From: Acidiferrobacterales bacterium
GTDB lineage: Bacteria; Pseudomonadota; Gammaproteobacteria; Acidiferrobacterales; Sulfurifustaceae
Direction: 5' to 3'
DNA length: 9,856 nt
Assembly: GCA_015492195.1 (NCBI GenBank)
Contig: WGFP01000241.1
Coordinates: 1-9,856, forward strand
This document shows positions 1-6,111 of the stretch, piece by piece. A program made the position numbers and the translations under genes. How positions within the stretch are numbered: the stretch's first letter is position 1; every line of letters starts with the position of its first letter. A model generated the notes under the pieces. That model searched no databases. It saw only the letters and a program-made list of their open reading frames with translations, and was not told where the DNA came from.

Positions 1-63
1 GGCAATTCTTCAGCGTCCATTATTTGCGGCTGGCCGGATAAAACGCAGGAAAATCCAACACTT

Positions 64-83
64 GGCTTCCGTTGTCCGAAGCC
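64..83 (-). terminator. Weak hairpin after the exported-protein gene
   Basis: A perfect 6-bp stem (GGCTTC at 64-69 and GAAGCC at 78-83, 8-base loop) lies just past the stop codon of the minus-strand gene that ends at 111. On the minus strand it is followed by a mixed sequence and only a short TTTT about 10 bases further on, so it is a poor intrinsic terminator. A 12-base palindrome (GTGCCGCGGCAC, 90-101) sits between it and the stop codon and might add to folding. Confidence 0.25.
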
Positions 84-110
84 GGGAGAGTGCCGCGGCA
101 CGCCTTGCCG

Positions 111-641
111 CTACTCCATGTTGTTGATCACCACCTTTGCGGTGCGGTAGGACGCCCTCACGGACTCGGGATCCAACGAAATCTGGCCGTTTTCCCGCTC
201 CAACTTGCGCTTCAGGCCGAGCGTTTGCAGCTGAAAAAACGCGTTGAGGTCCTTGAGCCGCAGACTGCCTGTCCCCTGAAACCCCCGTTGTTCGGTCAAA
301 GGCTGAAGTCGCTGTTCCCAGTTGTCGGCCAGCGTTCGAACGAGACGGCTGGCGTCCCTTAGCCACTGTGTGTGGCGTGCCAGTTCAGCCTGTTCCTCCG
401 GCGACAAGTTACCGGGCATCGGCTGTACGGCAAGGACTTGCAACTGCTCGGCCGTCCGTCGCAACCGGGCAATCTGTGTTTGTGCGACGGATAACGGATC
501 GGCGGGCGCCGCTTCCTGTGATCGCGCAGGCCGAACGTGCCGGGTATCTTCGCCTTGTGAGTGTTGGGGTAAAACTAAAAGAGTAAAGAGGACCGCAATG
601 AGCGCAGCAAGCGCAAGGTGGGTATTACGGTCTATCGTCAT
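111..641 (-). CDS. Small exported protein of unknown function
   Basis: I do not recognise this family. With the ATG at 641 the product is 176 residues. It opens with a short charged N-terminus (MTIDRN) and a hydrophobic stretch at about residues 8-24, then a polar QHSQGED region, which fits a Sec signal peptide or an N-terminal anchor. The rest is hydrophilic, rich in Gln, Arg, Leu and Glu, with helical heptad-like runs (around VAQTQIARLRRTAEQLQVL) and no cysteines, so a periplasmic helical protein is likely. The ATG at 641 is preferred because GGGAG stands about 11 bases upstream and the signal peptide begins there. An ATG at 659 and a longer reading from 818 exist, but they add a sequence with no export logic. 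It stands alone and is divergent from the endonuclease V gene. Nothing nearby suggests a partner. Confidence 0.6.
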   Translation of the reverse strand: MTIDRNTHLALAALIAVLFTLLVLPQHSQGEDTRHVRPARSQEAAPADPLSVAQTQIARLRRTAEQLQVLAVQPMPGNLSPEEQAELARHTQWLRDASRLVRTLADNWEQRLQPLTEQRGFQGTGSLRLKDLNAFFQLQTLGLKRKLERENGQISLDPESVRASYRTAKVVINNME

Positions 642-799
642 GCTTTTGATAACTCCCATGTAAGTGGATAAAGCGATAAACCGGATAACTACGATACCAC
701 AAGAGACCAAAGAAATGAATCTTTTTGATGGAAGGAGAAGATTAAGATAGCGTACTAATCTTGCAGAGACCGGAAGCCGATAATCCACGGGCGTCCACA

Positions 800-1460
800 T
801 TGAAAATTTCTCCAACACATTCCTGGCCGGTAAAGGTGGCGAAGGCGCGTGCGATTCAGGAGGCGTTGCGCGACAGGGTCATTACCCAGAACAGGTTCGC
901 GGAAGTAAAAACTGTCGCAGGGGTAGATGTCGGTTTTGATAAGCACGGCGCGGTCACGCGCGCGGCGGTGGCGGTATTACGTTTTCCGAGCTTGGAGTTG
1001 TGTGAACGGGCTGTCGCCCGCACGCCGACGCGGTTTCCCTATGTGCCGGGTTATCTTTCCTTCCGCGAAGTGCCGGCCGTGCTCAAGGCCTTACGGAAAC
1101 TTAAGGCCAGACCCGACCTCATTCTGTGCGATGGGCAGGGCCTGGCGCATCCCCGGCGTTTCGGCTTGGCGTGCCATTTGGGGGTGCTTGTTGATATTCC
1201 CAGCGTCGGTGTTGCCAAGTCACGGCTGGTCGGGGAGCATGACGAACCTCCGCGGGAAAAAAGGAAGCTGGGTGCCGCTGCATGATAAGGGCGAAATCAT
1301 TGGCGCGGTGCTGCGCACGCGCACCTCCGTCAAGCCGGTGTATGTCTCCGTCGGCCACCGGGTGAGCCTGGAAACGGCGATTGCTTACGTGTTGCGCTGC
1401 ACGACCAAGTACCGCCTGCCCGAGACCACGCGACTGGCCGACAAGCTGGCTTCGAGCTAA
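800..1460 (+). pseudogene. nfi: Endonuclease V, interrupted by a one-base frameshift
   Basis: Endonuclease V cleaves DNA near deaminated bases, mainly inosine. Two overlapping reading frames together give a full-length family member of about 219 residues. The first half holds GVDVGF (Asp43), PGYLSFRE (Glu90), CDGQGLAHPRR (Asp111, His117) and GVAKSRL. The second half, one frame over, holds GSWVPLHDKGE, GAVLRTRT, GHRVS and YRLPE-TRLAD. The join falls in six A's at 1257-1262, where five would keep GAA-AAA-GGA in frame. As written, the first frame stops at 1285 after the non-family tail RKLGAAA. This is either a sequencing or assembly indel, a recent pseudogene, or a site of polymerase slippage. 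The start is uncertain: a TTG at 800 gives the family-like beginning MKISPTHSW, a TTG at 761 adds 13 residues, and neither has a clear ribosome binding site. The 3' end overlaps the convergent phosphoesterase gene by four bases. Confidence 0.85.
1257..1262 (+). other. A6 homopolymer, site of the endonuclease V frameshift
   Basis: Six A's flanked by GGG and GG. Upstream codons read GAA-AAA, and downstream family sequence resumes at GGA (1263). One base must be skipped to keep the endonuclease V frame, so this run is one A longer than an intact gene needs. Confidence 0.8.
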
Positions 1461-1990
1461 ATACATTCATCCCCAAGCATAAGCGGGAAGGTCTTGAGGC
1501 AGTGCCACTTCTCCGGGGCTTGCTCCGTGGCATAGAGGGCGAGACGGTTCACGTGGAACGTTGAATTAAACCCGCGGCCGATCTCGGCCAGGATTTTTTC
1601 TTTTTCCTGCGCGCTGAAGTCGCCGTACAAAAGACTTAAATGGGGCAGGTATTCGTCGCCGGACGCGGGCTCGAACCATCGCCGGGCCAGGTGATGCGCT
1701 TCCCGGAGGGTATTCGTCGGGACGGCTTTAACGTAGAGGCAGCGGTAGTATTCGTCCCGGTAATCCATTGTGGTCAATTGCACCTCGAACGGCTCGATCT
1801 CAACGGCAAGCCGTGCGGTCTTGGCCGTCACCTCGGCATCGGTTCCCGTGATACCGCCGAGCAGTGTGATATGCGGCTCGAAAAGCGGGGCGTGATACCG
1901 CCGGCTCAGGATGGCGATAAGCGCCTGAAACCGCTCGTGCGCCTCATTTTCAGGCCGCAGCCACAAGGCGTAGCGTTTTATTTCAGCCAT
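1457..1990 (-). CDS. 2H phosphoesterase superfamily protein (cyclic phosphodiesterase-like)
   Basis: The 177-residue product carries the two HxT/SxL signatures of the 2H phosphoesterase fold: PHITLLGG around His40 and PHLSLLYG around His117, about 77 residues apart. In this superfamily (plant and yeast cyclic phosphodiesterases, LigT/ThpR RNA ligases) the two histidines act on 2',3'-cyclic phosphates or 2'-5' linkages. The size and the spacing look closer to cyclic phosphodiesterase than to ThpR, but the substrate cannot be read from sequence. There is no signal peptide, so it is probably cytoplasmic. The ATG at 1990 is chosen because GAGGG lies about 8 bases upstream and the MAEIKRYALWL beginning suits the first beta-strand of the fold. 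The open frame runs back to 2167, but that extension is the reverse of the yjbQ coding sequence. The gene converges on endonuclease V with a four-base overlap of stops and is divergent from yjbQ. Confidence 0.8.
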   Translation of the reverse strand: MAEIKRYALWLRPENEAHERFQALIAILSRRYHAPLFEPHITLLGGITGTDAEVTAKTARLAVEIEPFEVQLTTMDYRDEYYRCLYVKAVPTNTLREAHHLARRWFEPASGDEYLPHLSLLYGDFSAQEKEKILAEIGRGFNSTFHVNRLALYATEQAPEKWHCLKTFPLMLGDECI

Positions 1991-2087
1991 CACGCATCCC
2001 TCTTGCCTGTATTTGCAAACCCGCTGCGGCCGATTTAATTTAGATGATCTTGAATCCTTGTCGGCCCTTGGTTTACAGAGTCGGAGT

Positions 2088-2501
2088 ATGAGGCAGATAA
2101 TAGAATTGTCGACCCACCGGCGGGAAGATCTGGTGGATATCACGCAACAGGTCGAAGACGCGGTCAAGGCGTCCGGCGTGAAAGACGGCGTGGTGGCGTT
2201 GTATGCTCAGGGGGCGACCGCCGCCCTCATGATTCAGGAAAACTGGGACGAGAGCGTGCAGACCGACGTGGTGCAGTGTTTGCAGAAGTTGATTCCCAAG
2301 GGCGTCTGGCTGCACGACCGGCAGGACGGGAACGGCGACGCGCATATCAAATCGGGCCTCGTCGGGCCGTCGGAGACCATCCCCTTGATTGACGGCAAGC
2401 TCGGCCTGTCGCGTTGGCAGAATGTGTTCTTTTGTGAGTTCGACGGGCCGCGTGACCGGCGCGCCGTGATTTGCACCATCATTGCCGATCAGGTGCCCTA
2501 A
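2088..2501 (+). CDS. yjbQ: YjbQ family (UPF0047) protein, secondary thiamine-phosphate synthase type
   Basis: The product is 137 residues, the usual length for UPF0047/YjbQ. Family signatures are plain: a beginning of the IELSTHRREDLVDIT type, GVVALYAQGATAALMIQEN in the first half, then DGNGDAHIKSGLVGPSE, PLIDGKLGLSRWQ and a closing FCEFDGPR. E. coli YjbQ shows weak thiamine-phosphate synthase activity, but the real cellular role of the family is unsettled, so the enzyme name should be taken loosely. The ATG at 2088 matches where family members begin. The frame stays open back to 2013, but those 25 residues do not look like the family. Shine-Dalgarno support is poor: GGAG sits only one base before the ATG. 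The stop is 36 bases before the radical SAM start on the same strand with no terminator between, so the two are probably co-transcribed. Confidence 0.88.
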   Translation: MRQIIELSTHRREDLVDITQQVEDAVKASGVKDGVVALYAQGATAALMIQENWDESVQTDVVQCLQKLIPKGVWLHDRQDGNGDAHIKSGLVGPSETIPLIDGKLGLSRWQNVFFCEFDGPRDRRAVICTIIADQVP

Positions 2502-2537
2502 AAGAAACCTTATCCAAACCGATCAGGAAGCGAGTCC

Positions 2538-3635
2538 GTGTTGCCGAAACCGATCATCACCGGCGAAACTCCACGCCGGGCGCACAAGGGGCGGGGTGCG
2601 CTCACGAATGCCGACGGCCGGTTTGAATCCCACCGGCATGAGGCCGTGGACGACGGTTGGGGCGGCCTCGATGCGGAGGCGCCCGCACCGCGGACGACGG
2701 TGGGCGTGGATGCGGCGCGCACGATTATCACGCGCAACGATTCGCCGGACGTCCCTTTCGAGCAATCCATCAACCCCTATCGCGGTTGCGAGCACGGCTG
2801 CATCTACTGCTACGCGCGTCCGACCCACGCCTACCTGGGGTTATCGCCCGGCCTCGATTTTGAAACCCGGCTTTTCGCCAAGCCCGACGCCGCGGCGTTG
2901 TTGGCGCGGGAAATACGCCGGCCGCGCTATCGCGCGCGTCCGATCGCGATGGGCACCAACACCGATCCCTATCAACCGATCGAGCGCCGCTTGGGCATTA
3001 CCCGCCGGATCCTGGAGGTGCTGGCGGCGCATGATCACCCGGTTTTCATCGTCACCAAGTCGTCCCTGATCGAACGCGACATCGATCTCCTTGCGCCCAT
3101 GGCTGAAAAGGGGCTTGTCCAGGTTTTTGTCACCGTGACCACCCTGGACCGGAGTCTGGCGCGCCGCCTGGAACCGCGCGCTGCCGCGCCCCAACGTCGT
3201 GTCGATACCATCCGCGCGCTGACCGCGGCCGGCATTCCCGTCGGTGTCATGGCGGCGCCCGTGATCCCGGCTCTCAACGACGGCGAGACGGAAACCATTC
3301 TTAAGATTTGCCGTCGCGCCGGCGCTCGCTGGGCCGCCTATACGCTGCTGCGCCTGCCGCATGAAATTAAACATTTGTTCAAGGAATGGCTGGAGGTGAA
3401 CGCGCCCCTGAAAGCGGCGCATGTCATGGCGCTGGTGCGCCAGACCCGCGGAGGCAAGGAGAACGACCCGTGTTTCGGTTCCCGTATGTCCGGCACCGGC
3501 GAATACGCGGAAATCATTCGCCGCCGTTTCCGGCTGGCGTGTAAGCGTCTGGGGCTCAACCAAAGTCCATTGACGTTGAATACCGCGCGCTTTCACATCC
3601 CCGCGCGCCGGGGCGGTCAACTCAATCTATTGTAA
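2538..3635 (+). CDS. PA0069/Rv2578c-family radical SAM protein
   Basis: The 365-residue product carries the radical SAM cluster motif CEHGCIYC, with Cys84, Cys88 and Cys91 binding the 4Fe-4S cluster, in the family context SINPYRGCEHGCIYCYARPTH. Further family marks are GTNTDPYQPIE (about 138-148), VFIVTKSSLIERDIDLL, a PVIPALND loop, and YTLLRLP followed by HEIKHLF in the C-terminal half. These place it with the PA0069/Rv2578c proteins, relatives of spore photoproduct lyase (COG1533). The exact reaction is not known, and repair or modification of a nucleic acid is a common guess. The start is a GTG at 2538 with AGGAAG seven bases upstream. The first 60 residues are Arg-, Gly- and Ala-rich and probably flexible, as usual in the family. 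It follows yjbQ closely. A strong hairpin and T-run lie about 130 bases downstream. Confidence 0.9.
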   Translation: MLPKPIITGETPRRAHKGRGALTNADGRFESHRHEAVDDGWGGLDAEAPAPRTTVGVDAARTIITRNDSPDVPFEQSINPYRGCEHGCIYCYARPTHAYLGLSPGLDFETRLFAKPDAAALLAREIRRPRYRARPIAMGTNTDPYQPIERRLGITRRILEVLAAHDHPVFIVTKSSLIERDIDLLAPMAEKGLVQVFVTVTTLDRSLARRLEPRAAAPQRRVDTIRALTAAGIPVGVMAAPVIPALNDGETETILKICRRAGARWAAYTLLRLPHEIKHLFKEWLEVNAPLKAAHVMALVRQTRGGKENDPCFGSRMSGTGEYAEIIRRRFRLACKRLGLNQSPLTLNTARFHIPARRGGQLNLL

Positions 3636-3696
3636 GTGAAACTAAAATCGTTATTTTTAATGTAACGTTGTTGATTATGATTTTCCCTGGTTCCAC

Positions 3697-3710
3697 TTGA
3701 TCTAGGTCAA
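3697..3710 (+). promoter_or_regulatory. FNR/ANR/DNR-type box
   Basis: TTGATCTAGGTCAA matches the TTGAT-N4-ATCAA pattern of Crp-Fnr family anaerobic or NO-responsive regulators in 9 of 10 specified bases; the GTCAA right half-site is typical of ANR/DNR/NNR-type sites. It lies in non-coding DNA 62 bases past the radical SAM stop and upstream only of the hairpin at 3763-3832. A weak -10 candidate (TTTATT, 3742-3747) lies about 41 bases from the box centre. No protein gene follows it, which points to a short RNA as the regulated product. Confidence 0.55.
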
Positions 3711-3749
3711 TGCCATTGGGGTTGAAATTTGGGAGCGTTTGTTTATTGC

Positions 3750-3832
3750 CTTCCTGTGGCACCCGCCGTCCAGCCATGTCTGTGCGGCCGCCAACTCTCC
3801 CTGACGGCCGGCAGATGGACGGCGGTTTTTTT
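3750..3832 (+). ncRNA. Candidate FNR-type regulated small RNA
   Basis: If transcription starts downstream of the FNR-type box at 3697-3710, a transcript beginning near 3745-3755 would end at the T-run at 3826-3832, giving an RNA of about 80 nt. Most of it folds: an outer 10-bp stem (CCGCCGTCCA at 3763-3772 with TGGACGGCGG at 3816-3825) encloses an inner CGGCCG stem (3785-3790 with 3805-3810) with a 14-base, pyrimidine-rich loop (CCAACTCTCCCTGA). The interval lies between two convergent genes and has no convincing reading frame. The start is inferred and only the fold and the terminator are seen directly. The plain alternative is a large terminator for the radical SAM transcript. Confidence 0.35.
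3763..3832 (+). terminator. Rho-independent terminator with a long compound hairpin
   Basis: A perfect 10-bp GC-rich outer stem (3763-3772 with 3816-3825) contains a second 6-bp CGGCCG stem and is followed directly by seven T's (3826-3832). It terminates plus-strand transcripts, from the radical SAM gene 127 bases upstream and from any promoter at the FNR-type box. On the minus strand no T-run follows, so it would not serve the HD-GYP gene. Confidence 0.8.
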
Positions 3833-3875
3833 ATGTCCCGTTACCCGACCGGGGATTAAAGCGCTCACGAAATGT

Positions 3876-5159
3876 CTAGAATCCGGAGGCGGCACTTACG
3901 GGAAGGTAGTGGGTCGGGTTGATGCCGTAGGTTCCCGGCTCGAGCACGCGCTCAATTTCGCACGGCCGGCCGTCGCGGGTTTTGTGTTGCATGAGGTCGA
4001 CGGTCTTCTGGCTGGGGTAAGGGCTGGCGTTGGGTTGGAGTACCAGGGTCACCCGCGGTTTAAGTCGGCGTACCCGGTTCATGGTGACGACCACGCCGAT
4101 CTCGCCCGTGTTCAGTTCTACGACGCTGCCTATCGGGTAGATCCCCATGCATTGGATAAACTGTTCCACCAGTTTCGGGTGAAAGTCCTTGTTGCGCCAT
4201 TCATACATTTTTCTGAGCGCGGTGTGTGTCGACATACCCCCTCGGTAAGCGCGGTCGCTGGAAATGGCGTCGTAGCAGTCGACGACGGCGCCGATTGTCC
4301 CGAACAGCCCGATTTGCTCTCCTTTCAGCCCGCTGACGTAACCGCGGCCGTTGTAACGCTCGTGGTGACAGCGTACGACCTCAACGGCGGCCGGCGGGAT
4401 ATTGCCGGCCTGTTCCACGATCTCCACGCCGCGCGGAACGTGGCTCTTCATGATCTCGAATTCCCGCTCATCCAGGGCCCCGGGCTTGTTCAAAATTTCA
4501 TTCGGCACCTTCATTTTACCCATGTCGTGCAGCAGAGCGCCGATACCAAGCACGTTGAGTTCCTCTTTTTCAAGGCCCAGATGCCGGCCGAAGGCCAGAG
4601 CCAAAATGCACACCCTCAGGCTGTGTAACGCCGTGTACTCATCCTTTTTCTTGAGCTGGATGAAACAGATCAGGGCGTCGGGATTGCGGATCACGCTTTC
4701 CGTCAACGCTCCGACGACTTTTTTTGCGTCCAGTGATTGGATGTTTCTTCCAAGACGGATGTCTTGCATGACCGTGTAGATCAGCTCCCGGGTTCGATCA
4801 TGGTGTTCCCGGACCGCGCAGATTTCCTCTTCAAGCGTCGTCTGGTCCGGATACAGGGGCCGGTTCCGCGGCCGGTTGGTTATTTTCAGGAAGGCATATT
4901 CAAAATTTTTTTCCCTGTCGCCGGTCTGTATGGAATAGGGAACCTTATCCTTCTCACGGGCATGAAGATGTGGGGATATATCGGAGGATTCGGGGACATC
5001 GATATATACGTACTTGCAATAGCGTTGAAGCTCCGCGATGTCGTCCTGTGAGCGGATCTCGAACCCCTGGAAAAGAAAGGGCGTCTCCAGCCAGGGACGG
5101 TCCAGATCCAAGACATACATGCCTACCTCAAGCTGACGGACATCAACTTTCTTTTTCAT
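3876..5159 (-). CDS. DUF3391/HD-GYP domain protein, probable cyclic-di-GMP phosphodiesterase with a variant GYP motif
   Basis: The 427-residue product has the DUF3391 N-terminal domain (about 1-130; VRQLEVGMYV, then CKYVYID) followed by an HD-GYP domain (about 145-345). HD-GYP enzymes hydrolyse cyclic-di-GMP. The metal and catalytic residues are in place: His179 (LHSLRV), His211-Asp212 and Lys215 in HDMGK, His240, His265-His266 in CHHERYNG, and Asp294 in DCYD. The signature is GRGYVSGLKGEQI at 271-283, so the proline of GYP is Val275, and the usual Glu after it is Ser. With the metal site complete, activity remains likely but altered specificity is possible. About 80 residues follow the domain and hold a small beta-rich segment (GSVVELNTGEIGVVV) common in this subfamily. 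There is no membrane segment or signal peptide. It is transcribed alone, and a 7-bp hairpin lies just upstream of the start. Confidence 0.9.
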   Translation of the reverse strand: MKKKVDVRQLEVGMYVLDLDRPWLETPFLFQGFEIRSQDDIAELQRYCKYVYIDVPESSDISPHLHAREKDKVPYSIQTGDREKNFEYAFLKITNRPRNRPLYPDQTTLEEEICAVREHHDRTRELIYTVMQDIRLGRNIQSLDAKKVVGALTESVIRNPDALICFIQLKKKDEYTALHSLRVCILALAFGRHLGLEKEELNVLGIGALLHDMGKMKVPNEILNKPGALDEREFEIMKSHVPRGVEIVEQAGNIPPAAVEVVRCHHERYNGRGYVSGLKGEQIGLFGTIGAVVDCYDAISSDRAYRGGMSTHTALRKMYEWRNKDFHPKLVEQFIQCMGIYPIGSVVELNTGEIGVVVTMNRVRRLKPRVTLVLQPNASPYPSQKTVDLMQHKTRDGRPCEIERVLEPGTYGINPTHYLPVSAASGF

Positions 5160-5509
5160 TGTTTACAGCCCCATGACCTTGTCATGGCGTAGGAAGACGA
5201 AATTACAGGACACGCAGTAGCACCGGCCACGTTATAAACCCCCGACCCCTGTGCCTCCATGGCCTAGGCTGAGTTCGACATACATGAGAATTGTACTCCA
5301 GCGCCCGGGGAAAAGCCCACCCGCGGGTCGCCGCAACACCTTAAAATATTTATAGACCAGTGTGTTATGTTCAAGATTCGGGGGGGCACTTCAGTTGCGC
5401 AAGGCCGTACCGGCGTCGCCAAGGCCGGTATGAATCGGCTGACCACTGGCACACCGGACCGAAAAAGTGAAACAATGGGCCTGGTCATGTCAGAAAAGGA
5501 GAAACAACC
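5160..5509. other. 350-base divergent intergenic region between the HD-GYP gene and dodecin
   Basis: This region should hold the promoters of both the HD-GYP gene and the dodecin unit, but I see no clear -35/-10 pair for either. It contains the hairpin at 5171-5187, a 10-base palindrome ACCCGCGGGT (5319-5328), an AT-rich patch around 5341-5356 that is a plausible promoter site for dodecin, an inverted repeat TACCGGC/GCCGGTA (5408-5414 and 5424-5430, 9-base loop), and a 48-codon open frame (5367-5513) whose TGA overlaps the dodecin ATG. No recognisable riboswitch or RNA gene is seen. Confidence 0.5.
5171..5187 (-). promoter_or_regulatory. Perfect inverted repeat in the HD-GYP leader
   Basis: CCATGAC and GTCATGG (7 bp, 3-base spacer) end 11 bases before the HD-GYP ATG at 5159. 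In the mRNA this is a tight hairpin whose 3' arm abuts the only G-rich candidate ribosome binding site (GGGG). As DNA it could be a small operator. Which of the two, if either, is not decided by the sequence. Confidence 0.4.
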
Positions 5510-5716
5510 ATGAGCGACCACGTATATAAGACCGTCGAGCTTGTCGGATCTTCGACCAAGGGGATAGACGATGCCGTTCAGAACGCCGTTGCGCGTGCCG
5601 CAAAAACACTTCGCAATCTCGACTGGTTCGAGGTGGGGGAGGTGCGCGGCCATCTGAAGGACGGCAAGATTGCGCATTACCAGGTCATGCTGAAAATCGG
5701 CTTCCGCTTGGATTAA
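5510..5716 (+). CDS. Dodecin family flavin-binding protein
   Basis: Dodecins are small proteins that assemble into hollow 12-mers and bind flavin dimers, buffering or storing free flavin; some also bind coenzyme A. The 68-residue product is full length and typical: VYKTVELVGSS strand, a helix with SSTKGIDDAVQNAVARAAKTL, then LRNLDWFEVGEVRG and the C-terminal AHYQVMLKIGFRLD strand. Trp39 and Gln58 sit where the flavin-stacking Trp and the contacting Gln occur in characterised dodecins. The start is firm: AAGGAG lies eight bases before the ATG. It is followed after 22 bases by the DUF2007/zinc-ribbon gene, so the two are likely co-transcribed, although no functional link between them is known to me. 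Confidence 0.93.
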   Translation: MSDHVYKTVELVGSSTKGIDDAVQNAVARAAKTLRNLDWFEVGEVRGHLKDGKIAHYQVMLKIGFRLD

Positions 5717-5725
5717 CGGGCAGTG

Positions 5726-5739
5726 TGGCCTTGCGGCCA
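5726..5739 (+). promoter_or_regulatory. Small hairpin at the DUF2007 start codon
   Basis: TGGCC and GGCCA (5 bp, loop TTGC) end on the first base of the DUF2007 ATG. There is no good ribosome binding site upstream of that ATG, so translation may depend on ribosomes finishing dodecin 22 bases upstream and melting this stem. This is inferred from position only. Confidence 0.3.
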
Positions 5740-6047
5740 TGCAGAAACTTTGTTCCGCGGCCAACCTTCAGGAAGCCTACCTGATTCTGCATCTGCTGGA
5801 GCATGCCGGTATCGAGGCGCGTATCTTTAATGAGCACGCCCAGGGCGGGCTCGGCGAGATCCCGTTTACCCATGTCTATCCGGAGGTATGGTTGATTGAT
5901 GAATCCGATCAGGCGCGGGCGAGGGAGCTTCTGGAAGAATATCAGAACGCCGACGGGACGACGGAGGCCGTTCGCTGCTCCGCCTGCGGTGAACAAAATC
6001 CCGGAGCCTTTGAAATCTGCTGGCGGTGCAGCGCCCCGCTTAAGTAA
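5739..6047 (+). CDS. DUF2007 domain protein with C-terminal zinc ribbon
   Basis: The first 70 or so residues match the DUF2007 pattern (putative signal-transducing domain, ferredoxin-like alpha-beta fold): an early strand, AYLILHLLEHAGIEARIFNEH, a GEIPF loop, the strand EVWLIDESD and a final helix ARARELLEEY. A short linker leads to a zinc-binding end, Cys80-x2-Cys83 and Cys94-x2-Cys97, of the form CSAC...CWRC. The molecular role of the family is unknown. The ribbon suggests protein or nucleic-acid contact. At 102 residues it is a complete small protein without signal peptide. The ATG at 5739 is the only reasonable start in frame, despite a weak ribosome binding site. It lies 22 bases after dodecin, and its end faces the convergent coiled-coil gene. 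Confidence 0.8.
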   Translation: MQKLCSAANLQEAYLILHLLEHAGIEARIFNEHAQGGLGEIPFTHVYPEVWLIDESDQARARELLEEYQNADGTTEAVRCSACGEQNPGAFEICWRCSAPLK

Positions 6048-6074
6048 TGACAAAAGCGCGGATCTTTTTGGGAA

Positions 6075-6102
6075 AAGAAAATCATGCCCGAGCGGGATCG
6101 GG
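6075..6102 (-). terminator. Possible terminator of the coiled-coil gene
   Basis: On the minus strand, ten bases past the stop codon, a 5-bp stem CCCGA/TCGGG (6-base loop) is followed by CATGATTTTCTTTTCC. The T-tract is interrupted and starts four bases after the stem, so this is a moderate intrinsic terminator at best. Confidence 0.35.
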
Positions 6103-6111
6103 ACGCGCGTG

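Noticed and set aside
1256..1264. Programmed -1 frameshift at the A6G heptamer in endonuclease V
   Set aside because: The required shift is +1 (skip one A), the codon phase does not fit a dnaX-type -1 site, and no endonuclease V is known to use recoding.
2010..2167. Upstream extension of the 2H phosphoesterase frame
   Set aside because: It overlaps yjbQ on the opposite strand, and the ATG at 1990 has a good ribosome binding site and a family-like beginning.
3710..3859. Small open frame of 49 codons between the radical SAM and HD-GYP genes
   Set aside because: It would be translated through the whole terminator hairpin, lacks a ribosome binding site at its ATG and resembles no protein.
3729..4628. 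Long plus-strand open frame of 299 codons
   Set aside because: It is antisense to the well-supported HD-GYP gene and runs through the terminator. Its sequence matches no family and arises from codon bias.
5264..5764. Minus-strand frame of 166 codons across the dodecin gene
   Set aside because: Antisense to dodecin, and the translation has no recognisable features.
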